From contig NZ_JAFMSS010000005.1 of NCBI RefSeq assembly GCF_017916295.1, forward strand, positions 1-64,000: a stretch of DNA of 64,000 bases, given 5' to 3'. The notes beneath the pieces were generated by a model. The model did not search any database. It saw nothing but the letters and a program-made list of their open reading frames with translations, and had not been told where the DNA came from. Made by a program: the position numbers and the translations under genes. The stretch comes from Rubellimicrobium arenae (GTDB taxonomy: Bacteria > Pseudomonadota > Alphaproteobacteria > Rhodobacterales > Rhodobacteraceae). Positions 34,660 to 42,569 of this stretch are shown piece by piece; position 1 is the stretch's first letter, and every line of letters begins with the position of its first letter.

Positions 34660-35501
34660 GGACACGGTTCGCGCCCTCGCCCACGGGGCCGCTGCACCTC
34701 GGTCACGCCTTTGCCGCCATCACCGCCCATGACCTCGCCCGCGCGGCGGGGGGCGCCTTCCTGCTCCGGATCGAGGATATCGACCGGGTCCGCTCCAAGC
34801 CGCAATGGGAGCAACAGGCGCTGGACGACCTGGCCTGGCTCGGGCTTGGCTGGGACGAGCCGCCGATGCGCCAGTCGGATCGGCTTGGGACTTACCGCGC
34901 GGCGCTGGCCGAACTCTGGGCGCTGGGGCTCCTTTATCCCTGCACCTGCCAGCGCCGCGATATCCTCGAGGCCGCGACCGCGCCGCAGGAAGGCGGGGCG
35001 CCGCTGATCGGACCTGACGGGATCGTCTACCCCGGCACCTGCCGGCACCGGCCGCGGACCGGGCCGCTTCCCGAGGGCGTGGCGCTGCGGCTCGACATGG
35101 AACTGGCCTTGTCCGGCACAAAGGTCCCCCATTACACGGAGACCGGAGTGCATCGCCCGGGACAGGTCGTCGTCGATCCGATCCGGATGATCCGCGAGGT
35201 CGGGGACGTCGTGCTCGCCCGAAGGGACTTCGGCACCTCGTATCACCTGTCCGTAACCGTGGACGATGCGGCCCAGGGGGTGACGCTGGTCACGCGGGGC
35301 GAGGATCTCGCCGAGGCGACCCCGATCCATGTGCTGCTGCAGCAGCTGCTCGGATTGCCGAAGCCTACCTATCACCATCACCGCCTGATCCGCGACGAAC
35401 ACGGGCGGCGGCTGGCGAAGCGCGAGGATGCCAAGGCTATCGCCCGCTACCGGGCCGAGGGCGAGACGCCGTCAGACATACGCCGCCGGATCGGCCTCTG
35501 A
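34656..35501 (+). CDS. gluQ: Glutamyl-Q tRNA(Asp) synthetase
   Basis: A 281-residue GluRS catalytic-core paralogue that attaches glutamate to queuosine at the wobble position of tRNA-Asp. It has the class I HIGH-type motif FAPSPTGPLHLGH near the start, zinc-ligand cysteines in YPCTCQRRDI and PGTCRHR, and a KMSKS-like motif in RLAKREDAK. It lacks the anticodon-binding domain of full GluRS, which explains its short length. I take the GTG at 34656 that overlaps the trmFO stop because it places the HIGH motif at the expected distance. It converges with hisI, overlapping it by 30 bp. Confidence 0.92.
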   Translation: MRTRFAPSPTGPLHLGHAFAAITAHDLARAAGGAFLLRIEDIDRVRSKPQWEQQALDDLAWLGLGWDEPPMRQSDRLGTYRAALAELWALGLLYPCTCQRRDILEAATAPQEGGAPLIGPDGIVYPGTCRHRPRTGPLPEGVALRLDMELALSGTKVPHYTETGVHRPGQVVVDPIRMIREVGDVVLARRDFGTSYHLSVTVDDAAQGVTLVTRGEDLAEATPIHVLLQQLLGLPKPTYHHHRLIRDEHGRRLAKREDAKAIARYRAEGETPSDIRRRIGL

Positions 35502-35837
35502 CCGCTCCACGCCATCGCGCACGGACGTGAAGAAACAGCTGCGCGCGCCCGTGTGGCAGGCCGGCCCAGTCTGGCGCACCTTGAGAAGGAGCGCGTCGCG
35601 GTCGCAATCCACCCTCAGCTCCACCAGCTCCTGGACATGGCCGCTCGTTTCGCCCTTGACCCAAAAGGCGCGGCGCGACCGGGACCAGTAGGTCACGCGA
35701 CCGGTCTCGAGCGTGCGGGCGACAGACTCGGCGTTCATCCAGGCGAGCATGAGCACCTCGCCGGTGGCATGATCCTGCGCGATGGCCGGGATCAGTCCCG
35801 CGTCGTTGTAGGTCAAGGTCGCAGGATCGAAGGCCAT
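35472..35837 (-). CDS. hisI: Phosphoribosyl-AMP cyclohydrolase
   Basis: A 121-residue stand-alone HisI for the third step of histidine synthesis. It shows the conserved EVLMLAWMNAESVARTLETG and TYWSRSRRAFWVKGETSGH segments, then the metal-binding DCDRDALLLKVRQTGPACHTG, in which the Asp and Cys residues bind Mg and Zn. It lacks the HisE pyrophosphohydrolase domain fused to it in enteric bacteria. The ATG at 35837 gives the normal N-terminus, MAFDPATLTYN. Confidence 0.93.
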   Translation of the reverse strand: MAFDPATLTYNDAGLIPAIAQDHATGEVLMLAWMNAESVARTLETGRVTYWSRSRRAFWVKGETSGHVQELVELRVDCDRDALLLKVRQTGPACHTGARSCFFTSVRDGVERSEADPAAYV

Positions 35838-35904
35838 GGCAGGAGTCCTTTGGCAACACGGGCGAACGCGCCTATCTAGGCGTGACGCGACCGAAGGGCA
35901 AATC

Positions 35905-36366
35905 ATGTCGGACCAGGACCTCCTGCAACTCTACTCCACCCGCATCCTGGCGCTCGCCTCCAGCATTCCGCGCCTGGGCCACCTGCCCGAGCCGCAGGGC
36001 ACGGCCCGGCGACGTGCGCCCCTGTGCGGCTCCTCGGTGGCCGTGGAGGTGGCGCTGGAGGATGGCCGCGTCCGCGAGTTCGCCCAGGATGTCCGTGCCT
36101 GCGCGCTGGGCCAGGCCGCAGCCTCGGTCGTCGGCGCGACTGTCGTGGGGCTGACCCCCGACCAGGTCCGGGAGGGACGTGACGCGCTCTGGTCCATGCT
36201 GCGGGACGGGGCCGAACCTCCGGTCGCGCCCTGGGACGGCTTTGCGGTGCTGATCCCGGCCCGCGACCATCCGAACCGGCATGGCTCGATCATGCTCGCG
36301 ATCGAGGCCACGCTCGAGGCCATCGAACAGGCGTCCGGAACGCAGAAAAAAGCCGCCGCGACCTGA
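35905..36366 (+). CDS. Iron-sulfur cluster scaffold-like protein (IscU/NifU-N fold)
   Basis: A 153-residue protein resembling the IscU/NifU N-terminal fold. Cys41 in APLCGSSV and Cys66 in DVRACALGQAAASV sit where the first two cluster-ligating cysteines of IscU are. The third IscU cysteine is missing, and the protein ends in a basic tail (TQKKAAAT). Alphaproteobacterial genomes often carry such a gene, annotated as a scaffold, but the missing ligand leaves activity in doubt. The stop codon is inside the stem of the terminator that serves the opposite strand. Confidence 0.75.
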   Translation: MSDQDLLQLYSTRILALASSIPRLGHLPEPQGTARRRAPLCGSSVAVEVALEDGRVREFAQDVRACALGQAAASVVGATVVGLTPDQVREGRDALWSMLRDGAEPPVAPWDGFAVLIPARDHPNRHGSIMLAIEATLEAIEQASGTQKKAAAT

Positions 36367-36382
36367 CAGGCGCGCGGCGGCT
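36345..36382 (-). terminator. Intrinsic terminator of the small SOS-box gene
   Basis: AGCCGCCGCG (36351-36360) pairs perfectly with CGCGGCGGCT (36373-36382). On the minus strand the stem is followed immediately by TTTTTCTG, a classical intrinsic terminator. On the plus strand no T run follows, so it serves minus-strand transcription. The only minus-strand gene directly upstream of it is the 39-codon gene at 36513-36632. Confidence 0.8.
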
Positions 36383-36512
36383 GAGGAAGCACCCCCGCCG
36401 GGACCCGGATCATCCGCCGGGAACCAGATGGTTCCCCCTTGGCCACAGGGCAGTCGGCCAAGTTTCCCGTCTCGAGACAGGGAGGCGGCGCCGGTACGGG
36501 GGCGCGGGCAGA

Positions 36513-36632
36513 TCAGAGAAAGCTGGGCAGGACCAGGGACCCCACAAGGATCACGACCAAGGACAGGGCTCCGACGGCGTCGGACAGCAGATCCCAGTCG
36601 AGTTCGGTCATCAGTTCGTCGTCGCGTTCCAT
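36513..36632 (-). CDS. 39-aa single-span membrane protein, probably SOS-controlled
   Basis: A short gene whose product has an acidic N-terminus (MERDDELMTELDWDLLSDAV) followed by one hydrophobic span (GALSLVVILVGSLVLPSFL) reaching the C-terminus. ACAGGAGG lies five bases before the ATG, an excellent ribosome binding site. A GAAC-N7-GAAC box is 63 bases upstream and an intrinsic terminator 131 bases downstream, so it is a complete transcription unit. The layout resembles SOS-induced division inhibitors such as Caulobacter SidA (29 aa) or small SOS membrane toxins; no sequence similarity is claimed. It neighbours recG but is not in its operon, since recG lies upstream of the box. Confidence 0.72.
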   Translation of the reverse strand: MERDDELMTELDWDLLSDAVGALSLVVILVGSLVLPSFL

Positions 36633-36666
36633 CCCGTCCTCCTGTCGTTCAGATTCGTTGCCCATT

Positions 36667-36710
36667 TGTTCTCATGCTCTTCATCACCTGTAAAGAACTT
36701 TATGAGAACA
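36667..36710 (-). promoter_or_regulatory. LexA-type SOS box with inverted half-sites
   Basis: GAACTTTATGAGAAC at 36695-36709 is a perfect GAAC-N7-GAAC, read on the minus strand as GTTC-N7-GTTC. This is the established LexA site of alphaproteobacteria. A second GTTC-N7-CTTC, one base off, lies at 36668-36682. TGTTCTCAT (36667-36675) and ATGAGAACA (36702-36710) also form a perfect 9-bp inverted repeat. The nearest gene start downstream is the 39-codon gene on the minus strand. Confidence 0.75.
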
Positions 36711-36785
36711 TAGTTGCCGACGAGGGAACTGTGGCCTTCTGCCCAGTGAACCGGGGGCGGGTCTGTCCTGCCGGCGGTGGCTTCG

Positions 36786-38885
36786 TTAGCCGACGCTGAT
36801 CAGTCGGATTGCCCTGTCCTGCTCCATCAGCCACAGGAGCAGGCGCGCCGCCTGTCCCCTTGGGCTTTCCAAGCGCGGATCGTCGTGAAGGAGCTTGCGG
36901 GCGTCCCGCTGGGCCGTCTCCATCAGCCCGGCCTGCCGTTCCAGATCCGCGATGCGGAACCGCGGGAGCCCGGACTGGGCCGTGCCGATCACGTCGCCGG
37001 CACCGCGAATCGCGAGGTCCTCTTCGGCGATGCGAAAGCCATCCTCGCTCTCGCGCAGCAGCGTGAGACGCCTCCGCGCCGTTTCGCCGAGAGGGGCCTC
37101 ATACAGGAGGATGCAGGTCGAGGCAGCTGAGCCCCGGCCGACCCGGCCGCGAAGCTGATGAAGCTGCGCCAGCCCAAAGGTCTCGGCCCTCTCGATCACC
37201 ATGATTGAGGCGTTGGGCACGTTCACCCCGACCTCGATCACCGTAGTGGCGACCAGCAGCGCGGTGCGCCCCTCGGCGAAGGCCTGCATGGCGGCGTCCT
37301 TCTCGGCCGGGGGAAGACGTCCATGGACAAGCCCCACCTTTGCGCCGAACACCTCCCGGAGTTGGCGGAACCGCTCCTCGGCCGCGGTCAGGTCGCTGGT
37401 GTCGGACTCTTCGACCAGAGGGCAGACCCAGTAGGCTTGCCGCCCTTCGGCGATGGCCCGGCCCAGGCTGCCCACGACCTCGTCCAGCCGCTCGGTGGAG
37501 ACGAGCAGCGTCGTCACGGGCTTCCGTCCGGGCGGCTTCTCGTCGAGGACGGACAGGTCCATATCGCCGTACTGGGCCAGCGCCAGGCTCCGCGGAATGG
37601 GCGTCGCCGTCATCACGAGAACGTCGGCCAATTCGCCCTTGGCGCCCAGCTCCATCCGCTGAGCGACCCCGAAGCGGTGCTGCTCGTCGACGACGGCCAG
37701 GCGGAGGTCGCGGAATTCGACGTCCTTCTGGAACAGCGCGTGCGTGCCCACCAGGATGTCCGTCCGACCCTCTGCCAGCGCGGCGAGCTTGGCCGCCCGC
37801 TCCCCCCCTTTGTCGCGTCCGGTCAGCAGTTCGACAGTGACCCCGGCAGCATCCGCAAGGGGCTTCAGCCCGTCGTAGTGCTGCTGGGCAAGGATGCCCG
37901 TCGGCGCCATCAGGGCGCCCTGCCCGCCCGCCTCGACGACGACCAGAAGAGCAAGGAGGGCGACCAGGGTCTTTCCGGCGCCCACATCCCCCTGCAACAG
38001 GCGGTTCATGCGCCGACCCGAGGCCAGGTCGGCCTCGATCTCGGCCACGGCCCGCAGCTGAGCCGCCGTCGGCCGATATGGCAGGGATTCCAGCACCCGC
38101 TGGCGGAGCCGCCCGTCGCCGCGCGTTTCCCGCCCTCGGGCGCGCCGGGCCGTCGCCCGCGCGAGCGCCAGCGTCAGTTGATGCGCGAACAGCTCGTCAT
38201 AGGCCAAACGCTTGCGCGCGGGGGCGTCGGGCGACAGGTCGGCCGCCTCATTGGGCGCGTGCCCCTCCCGGAGGGCCTCGCGCCAGGACGGGATCCCGTC
38301 GCGCGCCATCAGCCCCGCGTCGATCCATTCGGGCAGCTCGGGCGCCAGCGCCAGCGCACCCCGGACAGCCTTGCCCATGGTCTTCTGGGTGACGCCGGCC
38401 ACGAGCGGATAGACGGGCTCGAAGGCCGGGAGGTTTAAGACGTCATCCTCGGGCAGGATGTAGTCCGGATGCGCCATCCGGCCGACGCCGTCGTAAAGCT
38501 CGACCTTTCCGCTCACGATACGGCGGCTTCCGAGAGGAAGCGCCCGGGCGGGCCAGTCGGCCGGCGCATGGAAGAAGATGATCTGGAAGCTCGCCTGCGA
38601 GTCGGACACCGTGACGATGTGCGGCTTGCCCTTGGCCGCGGGGGGGCGATGACGCTCGACCTTGACGGCCACGGTCACGGTGGCGGGCAAGGAAACGTCC
38701 TGGATGCTGCCCCTCAGGCGACGGTCGATCCCGCCTTGCGGCAGCGTGAACAGCAGGTCCCGCGAGCGGCCAAGGCCCGCCTGCTCAAGCGTTTGCGCCG
38801 TCTTCGGCCCGATCCCCTTGAGCCCGGTCAGGGACCCGAACAGGGGCCATAGGATCTCGGGCCGTCCCGTGGATCGCCCGTTCAT
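36786..38885 (-). CDS. recG: ATP-dependent DNA helicase RecG
   Basis: A 699-residue helicase that remodels stalled forks and branched DNA. The N-terminal wedge/OB domain (about residues 1-230) begins with LTGLKGIGPKTAQTLEQAG. Helicase motifs are LLQGDVGAGKTLVALL (Walker A), VVDEQHRFGV (DEQH) and MTATPIPRSLALAQYGD, then the C-terminal LHQLRGRVGRGSAAS. The length is normal. Its start overlaps the ligA stop by four bases (ATGA), so ligA and recG are one operon for DNA repair and replication. Confidence 0.96.
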   Translation of the reverse strand: MNGRSTGRPEILWPLFGSLTGLKGIGPKTAQTLEQAGLGRSRDLLFTLPQGGIDRRLRGSIQDVSLPATVTVAVKVERHRPPAAKGKPHIVTVSDSQASFQIIFFHAPADWPARALPLGSRRIVSGKVELYDGVGRMAHPDYILPEDDVLNLPAFEPVYPLVAGVTQKTMGKAVRGALALAPELPEWIDAGLMARDGIPSWREALREGHAPNEAADLSPDAPARKRLAYDELFAHQLTLALARATARRARGRETRGDGRLRQRVLESLPYRPTAAQLRAVAEIEADLASGRRMNRLLQGDVGAGKTLVALLALLVVVEAGGQGALMAPTGILAQQHYDGLKPLADAAGVTVELLTGRDKGGERAAKLAALAEGRTDILVGTHALFQKDVEFRDLRLAVVDEQHRFGVAQRMELGAKGELADVLVMTATPIPRSLALAQYGDMDLSVLDEKPPGRKPVTTLLVSTERLDEVVGSLGRAIAEGRQAYWVCPLVEESDTSDLTAAEERFRQLREVFGAKVGLVHGRLPPAEKDAAMQAFAEGRTALLVATTVIEVGVNVPNASIMVIERAETFGLAQLHQLRGRVGRGSAASTCILLYEAPLGETARRRLTLLRESEDGFRIAEEDLAIRGAGDVIGTAQSGLPRFRIADLERQAGLMETAQRDARKLLHDDPRLESPRGQAARLLLWLMEQDRAIRLISVG

Positions 38886-41053
38886 GCGGCCCCGATCATG
38901 TCCAGCCAGGTGGCTTCGTCGATGACCTTGACGCCCAGCCGTTCCGCGTCCTTGGCCTTGGATCCGGCCCCCGGTCCTGCCACCAGGAGATCGGTCTTGG
39001 CCGACACCGATCCAGCGACCTTGGCCCCCATGGCTTCGGCGCGTGCCTTGGCTTCGGCGCGCGTCATTTTTTCCAGGGTCCCCGTGAAGACCACCGTCTT
39101 GCCGGCCACGGGGCTTTCCGTGGCGCGCGGGGCGGGATTGTCGATCCGGAGGTGCGGAATCAGCCGGTCGATGGCTGCCCTTTCAGCCTCCTGGTGGAAC
39201 GCGGTCACCACCGACGTGGCGAGCACCCGTCCCACCCCGTCGATGGAGTTGAGTTCCTCCCACTCCGGACCTTCGCCGACCCGGGCTGCGGTCATGGCGA
39301 ACTCGAAGGCCGGCCAGGATCCATAGTGCTGGGCGAGCAGGGCCGAGCCAGCCTCACCCAGATGCCGGATGCCAAGCGCGAAGATCAGCCGGGCGAGAGC
39401 GATGCTGCGCCGCTCTTCGATCGCGCGGAAGAGATTGGCCGCACTTCGCTCCCCGTAGCCCAGGCGGTCGCGGAGCCGTTCAGAGTTCTGGCGGTCCCGC
39501 TCCTCGAGCGTGAAGATGTCGGCGGGTTCCCGGATCGGAAGCACGGGATCGTTGAAGAACATTTCGATCTGCTTGATCCCCAAGCCTTCGATGTCGAAGG
39601 CGTTCCGGGACACGAAGTGCTTGAGCTTTTCCACCGCCTGCGCGGGACAGGCGATGCCGCCCGTGCAACGGCGCACCGCATCGCCAGCATCGCGAACGGC
39701 GTCGGACCCGCATTGCGGGCAGATCGTCGGGAACGCGAAAGGCGCAGCGTCGCTGTCGCGCCGGGTCAGGTCCGCGTCCACGATCTGCGGGATCACGTCA
39801 CCGGCCCGCCGCACCTCGACCCAGTCGCCCGGCCGCAGGTCCTTGCCGCCCCGGATGGGTTCTCCGGTCGAAGCCGAGCGGCCGGCGATGTAATCCTCAT
39901 TGTGGAGGGTGGCGTTCGACACCACCACCCCGCCGACGGTGACCGGCTGGAGGCGGGCGATCGGCGCCAGCGCCCCGGTGCGGCCGACATTGATCTCGAT
40001 GGCAAGGAGGCGCGTCCACGCCCGCTCGGCCGAGAACTTGTGCGCTATGGCCCAGCGCGGCGTCGTTGAGCGGAAGCCTAGCCGTCGCTGGAGCCCGATC
40101 TCGTTCACCTTGTAGACCACACCGTCGATGTCGTAGCCCAGGGTCGCCCGCTGCGCCTCGATCTCCTCATAGGTCGACAAGAGGGCATCCGGGCCGTCGC
40201 AGAGCCTTGCGAGGGGGTTGACCTGAAAACCAAGCTCCCTGAGCCGCTGCAGCGCCCCCCACTGCGTGTCCGCCAGCGGCTCGGACATCTCGCCCCAGGC
40301 GTAGGCAAAGAATCGGAGCGGCCGGCTGGCGGTGATCCGGGCATCCAACTGGCGCAGGGATCCCGCCGCTGCGTTACGTGGGTTGGCGAACACCTTCCCA
40401 CCGGTCTCGATCGCACGCGCGTTCAAGGCGGCGAAGTCCCCATGGGTCATGTACACCTCACCGCGGATCTCGAGGACACGGGGAGCCCCCTCGGCCAGTT
40501 GGTTCGGTATGTCCTCCACGGTGCGGGCGTTTGCCGTCACATTCTCGCCCACCTCGCCATCCCCGCGCGTCGCGGCCTGGACCAGACGTCCCTCTTCGTA
40601 GCGCAGCGAGAGGGAGAGTCCGTCGATCTTGGGCTCGGCGACATAGGCGAGCGGCACGTCCGGCCCGAGGTTGAGGAATCGGCGCGTCCGGGCGTCGAAC
40701 TCCCGGATATCGTCCGGCTGGAAGGCATTGGCCAGGCTCAGCATCGGCACCCGGTGCGCTACCTTGCCGAAGCCTTCCGCAGCGGCGGCCCCGACCTGAT
40801 CGGACGGGCTGTCAGGCCTCTTGAGGTTCGGGTAGCGGCCCTCAATGGCCGCGTTCCGGCGCTTCAACTCATCATAGGTGGCGTCCGACATGATCGGCGC
40901 ATCAAGCCCATGGTAGGCTTGGTTCGCCGCAGCAAGCTCCTGCGACAGCCGGCTCAACTCGACTGCGGCCTGTGCCTCGGTCAGCGCGTTCACGTCGGTG
41001 GTGGCGAGATGGACGGCACCGGCATCCATCGAACCAGAATCGCGTGCCTGCAT
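38882..41053 (-). CDS. ligA: NAD-dependent DNA ligase
   Basis: A 723-residue ligase. An N-terminal Ia domain with the YHGLDAPIMSDATYDEL NAD-binding segment comes first. The adenylated lysine is Lys142 in AEPKIDGLSLS. The OB fold, a zinc finger (CPQCGSD... then RRCTGGIACPAQ), helix-hairpin-helix repeats (around EELNSIDGVGRVLA), and a C-terminal BRCT domain (KTVVFTGTLEKM...) follow. GGAGG precedes the ATG. The gap of 282 bp to ctrA upstream has no gene and presumably carries the ligA-recG promoter. Confidence 0.96.
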   Translation of the reverse strand: MQARDSGSMDAGAVHLATTDVNALTEAQAAVELSRLSQELAAANQAYHGLDAPIMSDATYDELKRRNAAIEGRYPNLKRPDSPSDQVGAAAAEGFGKVAHRVPMLSLANAFQPDDIREFDARTRRFLNLGPDVPLAYVAEPKIDGLSLSLRYEEGRLVQAATRGDGEVGENVTANARTVEDIPNQLAEGAPRVLEIRGEVYMTHGDFAALNARAIETGGKVFANPRNAAAGSLRQLDARITASRPLRFFAYAWGEMSEPLADTQWGALQRLRELGFQVNPLARLCDGPDALLSTYEEIEAQRATLGYDIDGVVYKVNEIGLQRRLGFRSTTPRWAIAHKFSAERAWTRLLAIEINVGRTGALAPIARLQPVTVGGVVVSNATLHNEDYIAGRSASTGEPIRGGKDLRPGDWVEVRRAGDVIPQIVDADLTRRDSDAAPFAFPTICPQCGSDAVRDAGDAVRRCTGGIACPAQAVEKLKHFVSRNAFDIEGLGIKQIEMFFNDPVLPIREPADIFTLEERDRQNSERLRDRLGYGERSAANLFRAIEERRSIALARLIFALGIRHLGEAGSALLAQHYGSWPAFEFAMTAARVGEGPEWEELNSIDGVGRVLATSVVTAFHQEAERAAIDRLIPHLRIDNPAPRATESPVAGKTVVFTGTLEKMTRAEAKARAEAMGAKVAGSVSAKTDLLVAGPGAGSKAKDAERLGVKVIDEATWLDMIGAA

Positions 41054-41335
41054 GTCACCCCTCCGACGTCTGCTCCTGAGTGATAGGCAGAGGGTCCGCC
41101 GTGGTCCAGACGTCGACCTCCTGTGGAGCCCCCTGAGACCGAGCCGCCGGCGGACGCAGCAGATCAGCTCATGTCAGCGGAGGCGGGCGGTCCAAGGGCG
41201 ACGGCTGGCCTGGACTAACAGCAACGACGACCTTGAACGCGTCACGCGCCCAAGGATCCCAAAATGCCCGACGGAAGAGCGGACTTCAGGGATGCGCCGC
41301 CGCAGATCTCAGAATGGGGTGCCGCGGGGTCAGCC

Positions 41336-42052
41336 TCAGGCCCCGACTGCCATCCGCTCCATGTCACGTTCCACGGGCTCTGGATCGCGCAGCACGTAAC
41401 CACGCCCCCAGACGGTCTCGATGTAGCTCTCGCCCCCGGTCGCTTGCGCCAGCTTCTTGCGAAGCTTGCAGATGAAGACGTCGATGATCTTCAGCTCGGG
41501 CTCGTCCATGCCGCCATAAAGGTGGTTGAGGAACATCTCCTTCGTCAGGGTCGTCCCTTTCCGAAGCGAAAGGAGTTCCAGCATCTGGTACTCCTTCCCG
41601 GTCAGGTGAACGGGTTGCCCGCCGACCTCGACGGTCTTGGCGTCGAGGTTGACGGCAATCCGGCCCGTCCGGATGACCGACTGCGAGTGGCCCTTGGACC
41701 GGCGGATGATCGCATGGATGCGGGCGACCAGCTCCTCCCGGTGGAAGGGCTTGGTCAGGTAGTCATCCGCCCCGAACCCGAAGCCCCTGAGCTTGCTGTC
41801 GGTGTCATCCTCTCCCGAAAGGATCAGGATAGGTGTTTCGACCTTGGAAAGGCGCAACTGTCGAAGCACCTCGTGGCCCGGAATATCGGGAAGATTGAGG
41901 TCGAGGATGATCAAATCGTAGTCGTAAAGCTTCGCAAGATCGATCCCCTCCTCGCCCAAGTCCGTCGCGTAAACGTTCAGGTTGGCGTGGGTCAGCATCA
42001 ACTCGATGCTGCGAGAGGTAGTCGGGTCATCTTCTACGAGCAGGATTCGCAT
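41336..42052 (-). CDS. ctrA: Cell-cycle response regulator CtrA
   Basis: A 238-residue OmpR-type regulator. In the receiver domain the acidic pocket is EDD (7-9), Asp51 in LIILDLNLPD is the phosphorylation site and Lys101 is in YLTKPFHREELVARI. The C-terminal winged helix contains LTGKEYQMLELLSLRKG and KIIDVFICKLRKKL, nearly identical to Caulobacter CtrA, which controls the cell cycle; in Rhodobacterales it controls motility, gene transfer agents and related traits. The ATG at 42052 gives the usual MRILLVEDDP start. It follows sciP, whose product binds CtrA. Confidence 0.95.
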   Translation of the reverse strand: MRILLVEDDPTTSRSIELMLTHANLNVYATDLGEEGIDLAKLYDYDLIILDLNLPDIPGHEVLRQLRLSKVETPILILSGEDDTDSKLRGFGFGADDYLTKPFHREELVARIHAIIRRSKGHSQSVIRTGRIAVNLDAKTVEVGGQPVHLTGKEYQMLELLSLRKGTTLTKEMFLNHLYGGMDEPELKIIDVFICKLRKKLAQATGGESYIETVWGRGYVLRDPEPVERDMERMAVGA

Positions 42053-42108
42053 CCCGGGGCCTCCGCTACTCGATTCGCGAGCCACCCTAATGGGCCATTG
42101 GTTAACTG

Positions 42109-42144
42109 CTCGTTACGAGATCTCCGTAATTACATTTCTCGTTA
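42109..42144 (-). promoter_or_regulatory. Direct repeats in the ctrA upstream region
   Basis: The sequence CTCGTTA occurs at 42109-42115 and again at 42138-42144; on the minus strand this is TAACGAG twice, 29 bases apart. The first copy is part of the palindrome CTCGT-T-ACGAG (42109-42119). A GTTAAC lies beside it. They are in the 89-bp gap between sciP and ctrA, and the second overlaps the sciP stop. A regulator site is plausible. They are not a standard CtrA box (TTAA-N7-TTAA). Confidence 0.35.
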
Positions 42145-42420
42145 TGGTTGTCGATACTTCTGCAGCCATGTCGTCCGGAGCGCAGCCTCCCCATGCGAAG
42201 AGACAGCCTGTTCCCATTCCGTGAACTCCTCGTCGCTGAGACCGTAGGTCCCCAGCGCCGTGCCGCGGGAGATCAGTCCCGCAGTCACCGCGCGCACCAC
42301 CGCAGCCTTCCGCGAGGCCACCCACCTTCGCGTGTCGGGCGGCGGCAGATCCGCCCGGGTCATGATCGTTCCATCGGGCAGCGTTACCGAACGCGGCCCA
42401 TCAACCTTGCGCAGAAACAT
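42142..42420 (-). CDS. sciP: CtrA inhibitory protein SciP (DUF1153)
   Basis: A 92-residue helix-turn-helix protein beginning MFLRKVDGPRSVTLPDGTIM, with the conserved DTRRWVASRKAAVVRAVTAGLI and LSDEEFTEWEQAV segments of DUF1153. SciP in Caulobacter binds CtrA and blocks its activation of promoters. The family length (about 90 residues) and its place directly upstream of ctrA agree with that. It is divergent from mnmA, with 149 bp between the starts. Confidence 0.92.
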   Translation of the reverse strand: MFLRKVDGPRSVTLPDGTIMTRADLPPPDTRRWVASRKAAVVRAVTAGLISRGTALGTYGLSDEEFTEWEQAVSSHGEAALRTTWLQKYRQP

Positions 42421-42569
42421 CTCTCACCCCTGTTTGACGGTCCTCGCGTCGGGGATGCTGTGCCCTGCAGCCTTAAGAGTGGGTGAAGCCGGGGGTTGTG
42501 AATAGACGGCATTTTCTTATATTGTCCACCAACTTGGGCCGAATACGGCCCTGCCTGGACCCGGTTCTC

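Noticed and set aside
42421..42569. CtrA boxes in the sciP-mnmA gap
   Set aside because: I looked for TTAA-N7-TTAA and found only AT-rich sequence without that spacing.
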